DNA from: Bacteroidota bacterium
GTDB lineage: Bacteria > Bacteroidota > Bacteroidia > AKYH767-A > 2013-40CM-41-45
Assembly: GCA_004295015.1 (NCBI GenBank)
Contig: SHNE01000048.1
Location: forward strand, 1-64,000
DNA length: 64,000 nucleotides
Reading direction: 5' to 3'
Shown one piece after another: positions 53,143 through 62,799 of this stretch (position 1 is the stretch's first letter; each line of letters opens with the position of its first letter). The notes beneath the pieces were generated by a model. The model ran no database searches, had not been told where the DNA came from, and saw nothing but the letters and a program-made list of their open reading frames with translations. Position numbers and translations under genes: made by a program.

Positions 53143-53649
53143 TTGAAAAGAAGCACTTGCATATTCTTAGTTTCCATTATTCTCCTCCAATCCGGGGTTA
53201 TGTTGCTTTTATGTCAGGTTCGGCAAGTAAGTATTCAATACAGCATGCATCGTTTGCTTGAAAAGAAAGATACTCATTTTCAACGCATGGTGTTGGATAT
53301 TGAAACTTACAAGAGGAGCAAGGTAAACTCAAAGGAGATACTTCTGGATGGAGAAATGTATGATATTAAATCCCTGATTTTTTCAGATAATAATGTTGAA
53401 TTATTGGTGCTTCACGATAAGCATGAAAGCAGCATCCTGAAGAAAATTCAGCTTTTACTGCGGACGAGTTCAGAGCAAAATTCCAGCATACCCAATTACC
53501 TGATTCAACTCATAGGCCTGTTTTACCTTTCTTCATTTTCTGAATTTATTTTCAATGACATTAGTTATTCGAATATAAATTATTTTTCCGGCGAAGATTT
53601 TTTTAAATCTCACTGCTCCAAAATAAATTGCCCTCCTCCTGAAGCTTGA
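53143..53649 (+). CDS. membrane-anchored protein of unknown function beside a TonB receptor
   Basis: The 168-residue product begins at TTG 53143 (KRSTCIFLVSIILLQSGVML follows). It has an N-terminal hydrophobic anchor (about 5-25) and a mixed alpha/beta remainder containing EMYDIKSLIFSDNNVELLVL HDKHE (broken here), and it ends with a two-Cys tail HCSKINCPPPEA. No catalytic motif is seen. A TonB-dependent receptor begins about 95 nt downstream on the same strand. Small proteins of this type often precede metal- or haem-receptor genes in Bacteroidota (recalled), so co-expression is plausible. Confidence 0.6.
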   Translation: MKRSTCIFLVSIILLQSGVMLLLCQVRQVSIQYSMHRLLEKKDTHFQRMVLDIETYKRSKVNSKEILLDGEMYDIKSLIFSDNNVELLVLHDKHESSILKKIQLLLRTSSEQNSSIPNYLIQLIGLFYLSSFSEFIFNDISYSNINYFSGEDFFKSHCSKINCPPPEA

Positions 53650-53743
53650 TATCGCTTTTTTATGATTTCTTCAACATTCACTCGCTTAGTATTAGTGGGC
53701 TGAATGAATTTGTATTTTGTATTCACCCAATCAGAAATGTACT

Positions 53744-55966
53744 ATGAAATTTATGAAAGTTGCAATATCTGTATTGCTTATATTAATATTAAAAACCCAT
53801 CATCTATATGCCCAGGAGGCTGACTCCATCCGCAAAGATGTAGTCGATCTTGAAGAAGTAATTATTTCCGTCAACAAATCGGAGGAGTCGAAGAAATTTG
53901 TCACTCAACAAATACAGGTTATTAATGCCCGTCAAATTGAATCACTGCAATCACAAACTACGGCTGATCTGATTGCCAATTCAGGCAATGTCTTCGTGCA
54001 GAAAAGTCAAATGGGTGGAGGTAGTCCGGTGATAAGAGGATTTGAAGCAAGTCGCATTGTTTTGGTTGTTGATGGAGTTAGAATGAATAATATTATTTAC
54101 CGCTCAGGACATTTACAGAATATTGTAACAATGGATAACAGCATTCTGGAACGTGCGGAGATACTATTCGGCCCTTCCTCTACAATTTATGGAAGCGATG
54201 CCCTGGGTGGAGTGATTCATATGTTCACAAAAAAGCCACTCTTCTCGGGACACGAGGAAAAAACGAAGTTCAAGGTAAACGCATTTACCCGTTATGGTTC
54301 TGCCAATAATGAAATGACCGGACACCTTGACGTGAATGTCGGTGGAGAGAAGCTTGCTTCCCTTACATCGCTTACCTATTCTTCATTTGATGATTTAAAG
54401 GGAGGAAAGAATCAGAATCCATTTTATGTCCGGTCTTATGGTGAGCGACCCTACTATGTTGAAAGAATCAATGGGGTAGATTCACTTGTCAAGAATAAAG
54501 ACAGATATCTGCAGGTTCAAAGTGGATACAGTCAGTATGACCTTTTGCAGAAACTATCTTTCAAACAGAATGAGCATTTGAGTCATGGATTGAATATTCA
54601 GTTTTCCAATTCTTCAGATGTTCCGCGCTATGATCGCCTGACTGATCCGGATGCTAATGGATTGCGATTTGCCGAATGGTACTATGGACCTCAGAAGCGT
54701 TTGTTGGCCGGATATGAGTTTAAATTTCTTAACCATAAAGCATTGTTTCAGACAGTGCAGGCAGGAATTAATTTTCAGGATATCGAAGAAAGCCGCCACA
54801 CCAGAAGATTTGGACGTAATGCACTCAGTCATCGCACGGAGAATGTAAATGTATACGGAGTTGATTTGGATTTTCAACGAATAACTGAAAAACACAAGTT
54901 GCGCTTTGGTTTGGAAGGACAGTATAATACATTAAAATCAACAGCCAATGAAGAAAATATACTAAGCGGAGTGACTTCGGCTCTGGATACGAGATACCCG
55001 GATGGAGACAATTCAATGTCCGATCTGGCAATTTATTATTCACACACCTGGAAGATCAACAATGAACTAACTGTAACAGATGGTATACGCATTGGTATGG
55101 TAAGTCTGTCTTCGACTTTTGTTGATACATCATTTTTTCATCTTCCTTATACGAAAGCCGAGCAAAGTAATGTGGTTTATTCCGGGAGCTTAGGTTTGAT
55201 TCATTTACCCTCCGATGATTTGAAATTATCTCTAATGGTTTCTTCCGGATTTCGTGCTCCGAATGTAGATGATCTCAGCAAAGTATTTGAATCTTCTCCG
55301 GGATTGGTAATCGTTCCTAATGCTGATTTGAAACCCGAGAAAACAGTCAATACTGAATTCGGAATAACCAAAATATTCAACCGGAAAACAAGTTGGGAGA
55401 ATGTTGTTTATTATACTCACTTCATTGACGCTGTTGTTACGGATAAATTTAAATTGAATGGCCAGGATTCTATCTTTTATGACGGAGCCATGAGTCAGGT
55501 TCTTGCCAATCAAAATGCAGGAGAAGCATACATTTATGGACTTTCATCAAATCTCAAGTCCCAATGCACCGACAACCTGAGCCTGAATTTTAGTTTGAAT
55601 TATACTTACGGCAGGGTAAAAACCGACAGCAGTGACTATCCATTGGATCATATTCCTCCCTTCATGATGCGTTTACAACTCAGTTATGTTTATGAAAAAT
55701 TTAATGCCGACTTTTTCGTAAACTACAATGGTTGGAAAAAACTTAAGGATTATTATTTGAATGGTGAGGACAACGAACAATATGCAACAGCAGAAGGAAT
55801 GCCTGCATGGTTTACATTGAATTTCCGGGCATCATATAAACTCCATAAATTTGTAACACTACAGGCAGGAGTTGATAATATATTTGATACCCAATACCGT
55901 ACTTTTGCAAGTGGAATTAATGCACCCGGAAGAAATGTGATTGCAGCATTAAGGTTTCACTATTAA
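53744..55966 (+). CDS. TonB-dependent outer-membrane receptor
   Basis: I use the ATG at 53744 (MKFMKVAISVLLILILKTHH) rather than the TTG at 53717. The 740-residue protein has a signal peptide, a plug domain (about 45-165: VINARQIESLQSQTTADLIA, then GNVFVQKSQMGGGSPVIRGF and VDGVRMNNIIYRSGH) and a 22-strand barrel with the C-terminal strand ending FHY. FRAPNVDDL followed by PNADLKPEKT resembles the FRAP/NPDL pair of haem- and haemoglobin-type receptors. It should import haem or another metal chelate with TonB energy. The ligand is not established. Confidence 0.9.
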   Translation: MKFMKVAISVLLILILKTHHLYAQEADSIRKDVVDLEEVIISVNKSEESKKFVTQQIQVINARQIESLQSQTTADLIANSGNVFVQKSQMGGGSPVIRGFEASRIVLVVDGVRMNNIIYRSGHLQNIVTMDNSILERAEILFGPSSTIYGSDALGGVIHMFTKKPLFSGHEEKTKFKVNAFTRYGSANNEMTGHLDVNVGGEKLASLTSLTYSSFDDLKGGKNQNPFYVRSYGERPYYVERINGVDSLVKNKDRYLQVQSGYSQYDLLQKLSFKQNEHLSHGLNIQFSNSSDVPRYDRLTDPDANGLRFAEWYYGPQKRLLAGYEFKFLNHKALFQTVQAGINFQDIEESRHTRRFGRNALSHRTENVNVYGVDLDFQRITEKHKLRFGLEGQYNTLKSTANEENILSGVTSALDTRYPDGDNSMSDLAIYYSHTWKINNELTVTDGIRIGMVSLSSTFVDTSFFHLPYTKAEQSNVVYSGSLGLIHLPSDDLKLSLMVSSGFRAPNVDDLSKVFESSPGLVIVPNADLKPEKTVNTEFGITKIFNRKTSWENVVYYTHFIDAVVTDKFKLNGQDSIFYDGAMSQVLANQNAGEAYIYGLSSNLKSQCTDNLSLNFSLNYTYGRVKTDSSDYPLDHIPPFMMRLQLSYVYEKFNADFFVNYNGWKKLKDYYLNGEDNEQYATAEGMPAWFTLNFRASYKLHKFVTLQAGVDNIFDTQYRTFASGINAPGRNVIAALRFHY

Positions 55967-55979
55967 TAAAAACTGATTT

Positions 55980-56744
55980 ATGAAAATTAAGGATCCATCA
56001 TTCGACTATGAACAGAAAGGACTTCAGTATGCCGGTCAAAGACGAACGGATCCCATGATTGCCTCGTATATTCAAAAAGCTCTCGGCTCTGCATCAACCT
56101 TATTGAACGTTGGTGCAGGTGCCGGGTCTTATGAGCCTTTAGACCGATATGTGATTTCCGTGGAACCTTCTGCATCCATGAGGCGCCAAAGACAAGTACT
56201 GGGTAGAATGCCTGCTATTGATGCAAAGGCAGAGAAATTGCCATTTGATGATAATTCTTTTGATGCATCCATGGCTCTATTGACCGTGCATCATTGGCCC
56301 GATGTAGCATTAGGACTGATGGAAATGAAAAGAGTTACGAGCGGGAAGATTATCATTATGACTTATGATCCCGATGCACTTCACACTTTTTGGAATATTG
56401 ACTATTTCCCAAAATTGATTGAAGTAGAAAAGGCCAGATACCCAAAGATAGATTCCTTACTCAATGTTCTGGGTAATAATTCTGAGGTCATACAAGTCCC
56501 TATTCCTTTAAACTGTGTAGATGGCTTCCAGGAAGCTTACTACGGCCGACCGGAGGGATTTTTAAACGAGGAGGTTAGAAGGGCTCAGTCTGCCTGGGGT
56601 TTTTTATCGAAGGGACTTGAAGCAGAATATGTTCAAACATTAGCAAAGGCTTTGGAAAACGGCGACTGGGATAAAAAGTTTGGGCATTTCAGAAATGAAC
56701 CCTATTTCAATGGTGCTTTGAGATTAATCGTTGCAAATGGCTAA
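55980..56744 (+). CDS. class I SAM-dependent methyltransferase
   Basis: The 254-residue cytosolic enzyme has the SAM motifs LLNVGAGAGSYEPLDRYVIS (motif I near 38), VEPSASMRRQR (motif II) and FDASMALLTVHHWPDVALGL (motif IV). It resembles UbiE/Methyltransf_11 proteins. It begins 13 nt after the TonB receptor stop and may be co-transcribed, though a shared role is unclear. The acceptor is unknown. Confidence 0.85.
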   Translation: MKIKDPSFDYEQKGLQYAGQRRTDPMIASYIQKALGSASTLLNVGAGAGSYEPLDRYVISVEPSASMRRQRQVLGRMPAIDAKAEKLPFDDNSFDASMALLTVHHWPDVALGLMEMKRVTSGKIIIMTYDPDALHTFWNIDYFPKLIEVEKARYPKIDSLLNVLGNNSEVIQVPIPLNCVDGFQEAYYGRPEGFLNEEVRRAQSAWGFLSKGLEAEYVQTLAKALENGDWDKKFGHFRNEPYFNGALRLIVANG

Positions 56745-56893
56745 GCCAGTCTGGCCTATTTTAAGCGTTTCGATTTTATAACTATCTTTTAATCACCATT
56801 GAATGAATTTGTAAATCCATTTTCTAACCCTAAATTGTGACAAAACCTGCCGGGATGGAACAAGCGCCATTCTGATTTACTCTTTAGAAAGAT

Positions 56894-58090
56894 ATGCCCA
56901 TAGTAATCATCATCACCATTTGCTCCTTACTGCTCTTGGCTTACATCTTTGATATTAGTTCTGCCCTGACAAAAATACCTTCGGTGATACTATTATTACT
57001 TACCGGATGGGTGGTCAGACAACTTACCTTTCTTTTTGCTATTGAGATTCCGGATCTGAATCCATTACTTCCAATATTTGGAACTATAGGTTTAATCCTC
57101 ATCGTCCTGGAAGGTTCTCTCGAATTGCAACTAAATAAAACTAAAGTTCCTGTTATTAAAAAATCTTTTTTAATAGCACTCCTTTCAATGGTTGTTCTGG
57201 CATTCATTTTGGCTTATACTTTTCAGTATTATGAATATATTTCTTTTAAATCTGCATTGTTAAATGCAATTCCTTTTTGTGTAATAAGCAGTGCTATTGC
57301 CATTCCCAGTGTTCGTGGCCTGAGTTCAGGTAATAAGGAGTTCGTAATTTATGAAAGCAGTTTATCCGATATACTTGGTGTTCTCTTTTTTAATTTTATT
57401 GCAATGAATGAGATTATTAATGCTCAATCTTTTGTACACTTTGGATTTTCCATCATCATTGTTGTTGTCGGATCATTTGTGTCAGTGTTGGGACTTTCAT
57501 TCCTTCTGAGTCGAATCAGACATCACGTAACTTTTTCTCCGATCATTCTATTAGTAATACTTATTTATGCTATAGCCAAATTGTTTCATTTGCCGGCGCT
57601 TATTTTTATTTTCGTTTTCGGTTTATTTCTTGGCAATTTGGATGAGCTTAAAAGATTCAAATGGATTGAAAAATTTCGCCCGGTAAAACTTGACCGCGAG
57701 ATTGCCAAGTTTAAGGAAATTACGATCGAAGCCACATTTCTCATCAGAGCTTTGTTCTTTTTACTCTTTGGTTTTCTCATGTCTGCCCACGAAATATTGA
57801 ACACAGAAACTTTGCCTTGGGCAGTTGGAACCGTCATAGCGATCATAGCCATTCGTTTGATTGCACTCAAGGTTGCAAAATTTCCTGCACAGCCATTACT
57901 GTTTATTGCTCCACGTGGTTTGATCACTATCCTGCTTTTCATAGCAATCGTTCCTGAGCAGGCATCTGCAATTGTAAATCAATCTTACATCATACAAACA
58001 ATTGTGCTCTCTGTCTTTGTGATGATGATTGGCATAATGACGAGTAAAAAAGACAAGGCTAAGCCTCTAACAAGCACTTCTCAATCGTAA
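56894..58090 (+). CDS. cation/proton antiporter (CPA family)
   Basis: The 398-residue membrane protein has about twelve hydrophobic segments arranged as in Na+/H+ exchangers. The LEGSLELQL stretch corresponds to helix 3, and VIYESSLSDILGVLFFNF holds a candidate ion-binding Asp in helix 5 of the CPA-type core. It probably exchanges Na+ or K+ for H+. There is no fused TrkA-N domain. It is monocistronic. Confidence 0.85.
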   Translation: MPIVIIITICSLLLLAYIFDISSALTKIPSVILLLLTGWVVRQLTFLFAIEIPDLNPLLPIFGTIGLILIVLEGSLELQLNKTKVPVIKKSFLIALLSMVVLAFILAYTFQYYEYISFKSALLNAIPFCVISSAIAIPSVRGLSSGNKEFVIYESSLSDILGVLFFNFIAMNEIINAQSFVHFGFSIIIVVVGSFVSVLGLSFLLSRIRHHVTFSPIILLVILIYAIAKLFHLPALIFIFVFGLFLGNLDELKRFKWIEKFRPVKLDREIAKFKEITIEATFLIRALFFLLFGFLMSAHEILNTETLPWAVGTVIAIIAIRLIALKVAKFPAQPLLFIAPRGLITILLFIAIVPEQASAIVNQSYIIQTIVLSVFVMMIGIMTSKKDKAKPLTSTSQS

Positions 58091-58313
58091 TTTGACTTTG
58101 CATTTGAATGAAGTCAATGCAAAATGTTTGAATTTTTATGCCTCTTGCCCTAAAAAATTGATTTTCAGCAATGAAATTTTAATTAATGATCAATTGATTC
58201 CTTTTGATAAATTTTATAAACATTTCTTTAAAGCAGTCCCTTGTCCCGTAATATTGGTATTTTTAGCCAATGAAATTTGAAACAGGCACAAACGTTTGTT
58301 TCTTAATAAGAGA

Positions 58314-60647
58314 ATGAATCCAAATTATCTTGATGAGTTAAACGAGCCCCAGAAAGCGGCTGTTCAAAATACGGAAGGACCGGTCATGATTATCGCCGGT
58401 GCCGGATCTGGTAAGACGCGTGTGCTTACATACAGAATTGCTCATCTCCTTCGTTCAGGAGTGGATTCATTTCAAATATTGGCTCTGACTTTTACAAATA
58501 AGGCGTCCAAGGAAATGCGTAATCGCATTGAAAAGATCGCCGGAATTGAGGCAAAAAATTTATGGATGGGCACATTCCATGCTGTCTTTGCCAAAATACT
58601 TCGTATTGAAGCTGAGAAGTTAGGCTACCCGTCAAATTTTACTATTTACGATACAGATGATGCCAAAAGTCTGATGAAGGATTTGCTGAAAGAGCATAAT
58701 CTTGATGATAAATTGTATAAACCTGAAACTGTCCTCAACAGAATTTCTGCAGCAAAAAATAATTTATATTCCTGGTCTGAGTATCAAAACAATGCAACAT
58801 TTGTATCTGACGATGCTGCTGCCGGCCGACCGAAAACCGGAATGCTCTATGAAGCTTATGTAAAACGATGCTTCAAAGCGAGTGGGATGGACTTCGATGA
58901 TCTATTATATAACATGTACGTCCTACTGAATAAATTTCCGGAGGTGCTGTATAAATATCAACATAAGTTCAAGTACGTTCTTGTCGATGAGTTTCAAGAT
59001 ACGAACTATGTACAATACATGATTCTGAAAAGACTTTCGGCCGTCTATGAAAATATTTGTGTAGTAGGCGATGATGCCCAATCCATTTATGCCTTTCGTG
59101 GAGCTAATATTCAAAACATACTTTCCTTCGAAAAAGACTATCCGGATTTAAGGGTTTTTAAGCTTGAACAAAACTACCGTTCTTCAAATAATATTGTTCA
59201 GGCGGCAAATAGTTTGATTGAAAAAAATAAAAATCAACTGAAGAAAGAAGTCTGGACGGCCAATGATCTCGGTGAAAAAATTGCACTCATGCGGGCTTTC
59301 AGCGATAATGAAGAAGGAATGCTTGTTGCTAATTCAATATTCGAGACGAAGGTAAACAGGCAATGGAGAAATAAAGATTTTGCCATTTTATATCGTACCA
59401 ATGCTCAGTCGAGGTCGATGGAGGAAGCATTACGAAGAATGAATATTCCATATCGGATCTATGGCGGATTATCGTTTTATAAGCGTAAGGAAATTAAAGA
59501 TCTCTTGGCTTATTTCAGATTGGTAATTAATCATAATGATGAAGAGGCTTTAAAGCGGATAATTAATGTGCCTGCAAGAGGAGTCGGTAAAACGTCTATT
59601 GAAAAAATGATCGTTTGCGGATCTGCCGAGGATAAAAGTATCTGGCAAATCATCGAGAATCCATTGTATAATCCTTGCGGTTTTAATAATGGAATGCTTG
59701 GTCGTCTCGGTGATTTTTGCACGATGATAAAAAGTTTTTCTGTACAGTTAAAAAGCCTGAATGCCTTTGACCTGGCCTCTTCCATTGCATCTTCTACAGG
59801 CTTGCTTCGTGAACTCTATGATGATAAAACACCTGAAGGATTAAGCCGCTATGAAAACGTTCAGGAATTATTGAATGGTATTCGGGAATTTGTCGATACA
59901 GGTCGCAGCATCACTCCTCAAGCGGATGAAGATGTGAATCAGGATCCTGATGCACTGCGAACTCTGGACTTGTTTATGCAGGATATTGCATTGCTGACGG
60001 ATGCTGACGATGATGACAAGGAGAATGATGATAAAGTATCCCTGATGACATTGCATGCTGCAAAGGGCCTTGAATTTCCGGCAGTGTATGTAGTGGGATT
60101 GGAAGAAAACCTCTTCCCGTCACAGCGCTCTTTAGATTCCAGGGAAGATCTCGAAGAGGAACGCCGTTTGTTTTATGTGGGAATTACCCGGGCAGAGAAA
60201 AAGTTAAGCATATCTTATGCAACTTCCAGGTATAAATGGGGAAATCTTACTACTTCTGAGCCAAGCCGCTTTATTGAAGAGATTGCACCTGAATTTATGG
60301 AAGAGTTAAGCCCGGCACCTAAAAGTAATCGTATGCCATTTGATGAACCGGTGCTTGACAGATGGAGTAAGGGGCGAACAGCGACACAGAAAAAAGATGT
60401 CCCTTTGAAGAACCCGGTCGTCCCTTCTCATATGAAAAAAGTTTCTTCAGCTGCGGTGCAGAATTTTAGTGGCAATAACATCTCCGAAATCCAAACAGGT
60501 ATGCAGGTGGAGCATGAAAAATTTGGTGTCGGAAAGGTCGTCCAACTTGAAGGGAAGGCCGGTGATTTAAAGGCAACCGTTTTTTTTCAAGGTGTTGGAA
60601 ACAAGCAACTTCTGCTTAAATACGCCAAACTGAAGATAATTGGCTAA
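58314..60647 (+). CDS. uvrD: UvrD/PcrA-family DNA helicase
   Basis: I take the ATG at 58314 (MNPNYLDELNEPQKAAVQNT) over the TTG at 58296. The 777-residue SF1A helicase has motifs Q/I (GAGSGKTRVLTYRI), Ia (LALTFTNKASKEM), II (VLVDEFQDTNYVQY), III (GDDAQSIYAFRGA), IV (QNYRSS), V (LMTLHAAKGLEFPAVY) and VI (FYVGITRAEKKL). A C-terminal Tudor-like tail (VEHEKFGVGKVVQLEG) is typical of PcrA/UvrD. It translocates 3'-5' on ssDNA in nucleotide-excision and replication-restart repair. It is monocistronic. Confidence 0.95.
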   Translation: MNPNYLDELNEPQKAAVQNTEGPVMIIAGAGSGKTRVLTYRIAHLLRSGVDSFQILALTFTNKASKEMRNRIEKIAGIEAKNLWMGTFHAVFAKILRIEAEKLGYPSNFTIYDTDDAKSLMKDLLKEHNLDDKLYKPETVLNRISAAKNNLYSWSEYQNNATFVSDDAAAGRPKTGMLYEAYVKRCFKASGMDFDDLLYNMYVLLNKFPEVLYKYQHKFKYVLVDEFQDTNYVQYMILKRLSAVYENICVVGDDAQSIYAFRGANIQNILSFEKDYPDLRVFKLEQNYRSSNNIVQAANSLIEKNKNQLKKEVWTANDLGEKIALMRAFSDNEEGMLVANSIFETKVNRQWRNKDFAILYRTNAQSRSMEEALRRMNIPYRIYGGLSFYKRKEIKDLLAYFRLVINHNDEEALKRIINVPARGVGKTSIEKMIVCGSAEDKSIWQIIENPLYNPCGFNNGMLGRLGDFCTMIKSFSVQLKSLNAFDLASSIASSTGLLRELYDDKTPEGLSRYENVQELLNGIREFVDTGRSITPQADEDVNQDPDALRTLDLFMQDIALLTDADDDDKENDDKVSLMTLHAAKGLEFPAVYVVGLEENLFPSQRSLDSREDLEEERRLFYVGITRAEKKLSISYATSRYKWGNLTTSEPSRFIEEIAPEFMEELSPAPKSNRMPFDEPVLDRWSKGRTATQKKDVPLKNPVVPSHMKKVSSAAVQNFSGNNISEIQTGMQVEHEKFGVGKVVQLEGKAGDLKATVFFQGVGNKQLLLKYAKLKIIG

Positions 60648-60920
60648 TCCGGTCTTTTTGGATATATTTGTGCTTTCCCTACACAATACAAAATCGATTT
60701 CTCATTGGCGAACATTATCTTGTTGGGATAAGTTAGCATTCCCGACATTATCTCTGAGCATATATTTATCCGGAAAAATTATTTCCTCGTCCAACAGAAT
60801 TTCAGGATTAAATAATGAAGGAGGATCGATCCTGCCTCCGGCATTTACAAATGATAATACGGGTTAATCTCTTTATCACTAACAGCATCAATCAAAATAT
60901 TTAAAACGCAAATTAACCGA

Positions 60921-61616
60921 ATGGCAAAAGAATCAAAAAGAAGAGCAGAGCCAAGCAATGAAAGACATTTTGTCTCTATTGACAATCTTGAATACAATAC
61001 CCAACGGGATCACCTGTTGATATCCGAGTATGGACGAAATGTTCAGAAAATGATAAAGCATACAATTAATATCGAAGACAGGGAAGTAAGGAACAAAGCT
61101 GCTCAGACAATTGTCAATGTCATGGCATATCTGAATCCATCAGTACGTGAGTTGGTCGATTACAAACACAAACTTTGGGATCACCTTTTTATATTATCTG
61201 ATTTTAAATTGGATGTTGATTCGCCTTTCCCGATGCCGGAAAAAGAAAAAGTCAATGCAAAACCAAAACGGGTAGAATATCCCGCAAGTAAAATACGCTA
61301 TAAGTATTACGGCAAAGTTATGGAGGATATGATCCGGAAGATTGCCGAAATGGAGGAAGGGCAGCGGAAGGAGCAGATCACGCAGAATCTTGCTAACTTT
61401 ATGAAGATGTCTTACCTGACCTGGAATAAAGACACCGTTGATGACTCAACAATAGTAGGCCATCTCGAAGAACTGTCGAAAGGCAGTTTAAAGTTGCATG
61501 AATCAGCAAGGTTAAATCATACAGCTGAAATCCTTGCTATGAATAAAGAAAAAATGATGCGTGAAAATGCAGCTAAAAATAAATTGAAGAATAAGAGAAA
61601 AGTGCGCAAGAAATAA
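60921..61616 (+). CDS. DUF4290-family protein
   Basis: The 231-residue cytosolic protein matches the Bacteroidota DUF4290 family: LEYNTQRDHLLISEYGRNVQ, KMIKHTINIEDREVRNKAAQ, ELVDYKHKLWDHLFILSDF and a Lys/Arg-rich tail (KNKLKNKRKVRKK). Function unknown; it is usually next to murA. Here a desaturase gene separates it from murA, with about 48 nt to the desaturase start. Confidence 0.9.
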   Translation: MAKESKRRAEPSNERHFVSIDNLEYNTQRDHLLISEYGRNVQKMIKHTINIEDREVRNKAAQTIVNVMAYLNPSVRELVDYKHKLWDHLFILSDFKLDVDSPFPMPEKEKVNAKPKRVEYPASKIRYKYYGKVMEDMIRKIAEMEEGQRKEQITQNLANFMKMSYLTWNKDTVDDSTIVGHLEELSKGSLKLHESARLNHTAEILAMNKEKMMRENAAKNKLKNKRKVRKK

Positions 61617-61664
61617 TCTTTTACTACTCAACAATCCGGAATTTTCTACAGCCTTCCATTTAAG

Positions 61665-62639
61665 ATGCAAGAACCAAAGTCATTTAAGTATTCTCCCGAG
61701 CCGGAGCCACATAAAAGCCGGACAAAAAAGATTTTAAAAAGTCATCCGGAAGTTCGTAATCTTATAGGGAAAAATCCATTTACTATTTTTGCCATTTTAT
61801 TCTGCGTTGGCTCAATGATAGGCATTGCCTACCTGGTTCATGATGTTTCGTGGTGGATAGTTTGGCTTGTTGCATATTTTGTGGGTGCATTCTTTAATCA
61901 TGCATTGTTTGTAATGATTCATGAATGTTCACATAACTTGTTGTATAAAGGGAAGACAGGAAATTACCTTGCCTCGATTCTGGCTAATCTTCCTCATACC
62001 TTTCCCAGTGCGGTTTCCTTTACACGTTATCATTTGATGCATCACTCCTGGCAGGGACATCATTTGCGTGATGCAGACTTACCGGATTATTGGGAGGCCA
62101 GGGTTTTTGGAAACAATTTCTTCAGTAAGGCATTGTGGTTATTTTTATTTCCATTCTTTCAGGTTGGACGAACTTTCCGGATGAAAGAAATCAAACCTTT
62201 GGATGCCTGGATTATTTTTAACTGGATCGTACAAATAGCATTCAATGTGGCAATATGGATGCTGTGGGGACCTAAAGCATTTTTCTTTCTCATGATTAGC
62301 TTCTTTTTCTCTGTAGGTTTACACCCATTGGGTGCCCGATGGATTCAGGAACATTTTCTCACACTCGATCCAGAACAGGAAACCTACAGTTATTACGGTC
62401 CATTGAATATTGTTGCCTTTAATGTCGGTTACCATAATGAGCACCATGATTTCCCATCAGTGCCTTGGAACAAATTACCACAGTTAAAGAAGACGGCACC
62501 CGATTTCTATCAAAGCCTCAAATCGCACCCCTCCTGGACATTGCTTTTCTTCCGCTTTCTGTTTGACAATAAGATAACCTTGCATTCCAGGATGGTAAGG
62601 GATGAAAAAAGTTTGCAAAAGGATTCTGTCGAAAATTAA
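61665..62639 (+). CDS. DES1-like sphingolipid delta-4 desaturase
   Basis: The 324-residue membrane protein starts with a lipid-DES-like N-terminus (FKYSPEPEPHKSRTKKILKS then HPEVRNLIGKNP). It has four hydrophobic stretches and three His boxes of membrane desaturases: His86-His90 (HECSH), His123-His127 (HLMHH, with HH at 131-132) and His257-His261 (HNEHH). SYYGPLNIVAFNVGYHNEHH followed by DFPSVPW is nearly identical to eukaryotic dihydroceramide desaturase DES1, and the His positions and length agree. It should desaturate a sphingolipid or acyl chain using a di-iron centre. It lies between DUF4290 and murA. Confidence 0.85.
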   Translation: MQEPKSFKYSPEPEPHKSRTKKILKSHPEVRNLIGKNPFTIFAILFCVGSMIGIAYLVHDVSWWIVWLVAYFVGAFFNHALFVMIHECSHNLLYKGKTGNYLASILANLPHTFPSAVSFTRYHLMHHSWQGHHLRDADLPDYWEARVFGNNFFSKALWLFLFPFFQVGRTFRMKEIKPLDAWIIFNWIVQIAFNVAIWMLWGPKAFFFLMISFFFSVGLHPLGARWIQEHFLTLDPEQETYSYYGPLNIVAFNVGYHNEHHDFPSVPWNKLPQLKKTAPDFYQSLKSHPSWTLLFFRFLFDNKITLHSRMVRDEKSLQKDSVEN

Positions 62640-62799
62640 GATGCTGCCTGTCTAAGGGTGAAATTGCTTTAATAATAATTTGTTAAAAACTATTCACTCT
62701 TTCGGAGATTCGTTTACTGGGAACTCTTTATTTCGTCACCTGAAAGATTGATATTAATTATAGAAAATTCAGAGAATAAAGCTGAAAAATACATAGACT

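Noticed and set aside
58092-58280. 62-aa open frame after the antiporter gene
   Set aside because: Composition is not protein-like, no start signal, and it lies in the helicase gene's upstream region.
60640-60867. 75-aa open frame overlapping the end of the helicase gene
   Set aside because: Low-complexity, no family, and it overlaps the uvrD coding end.
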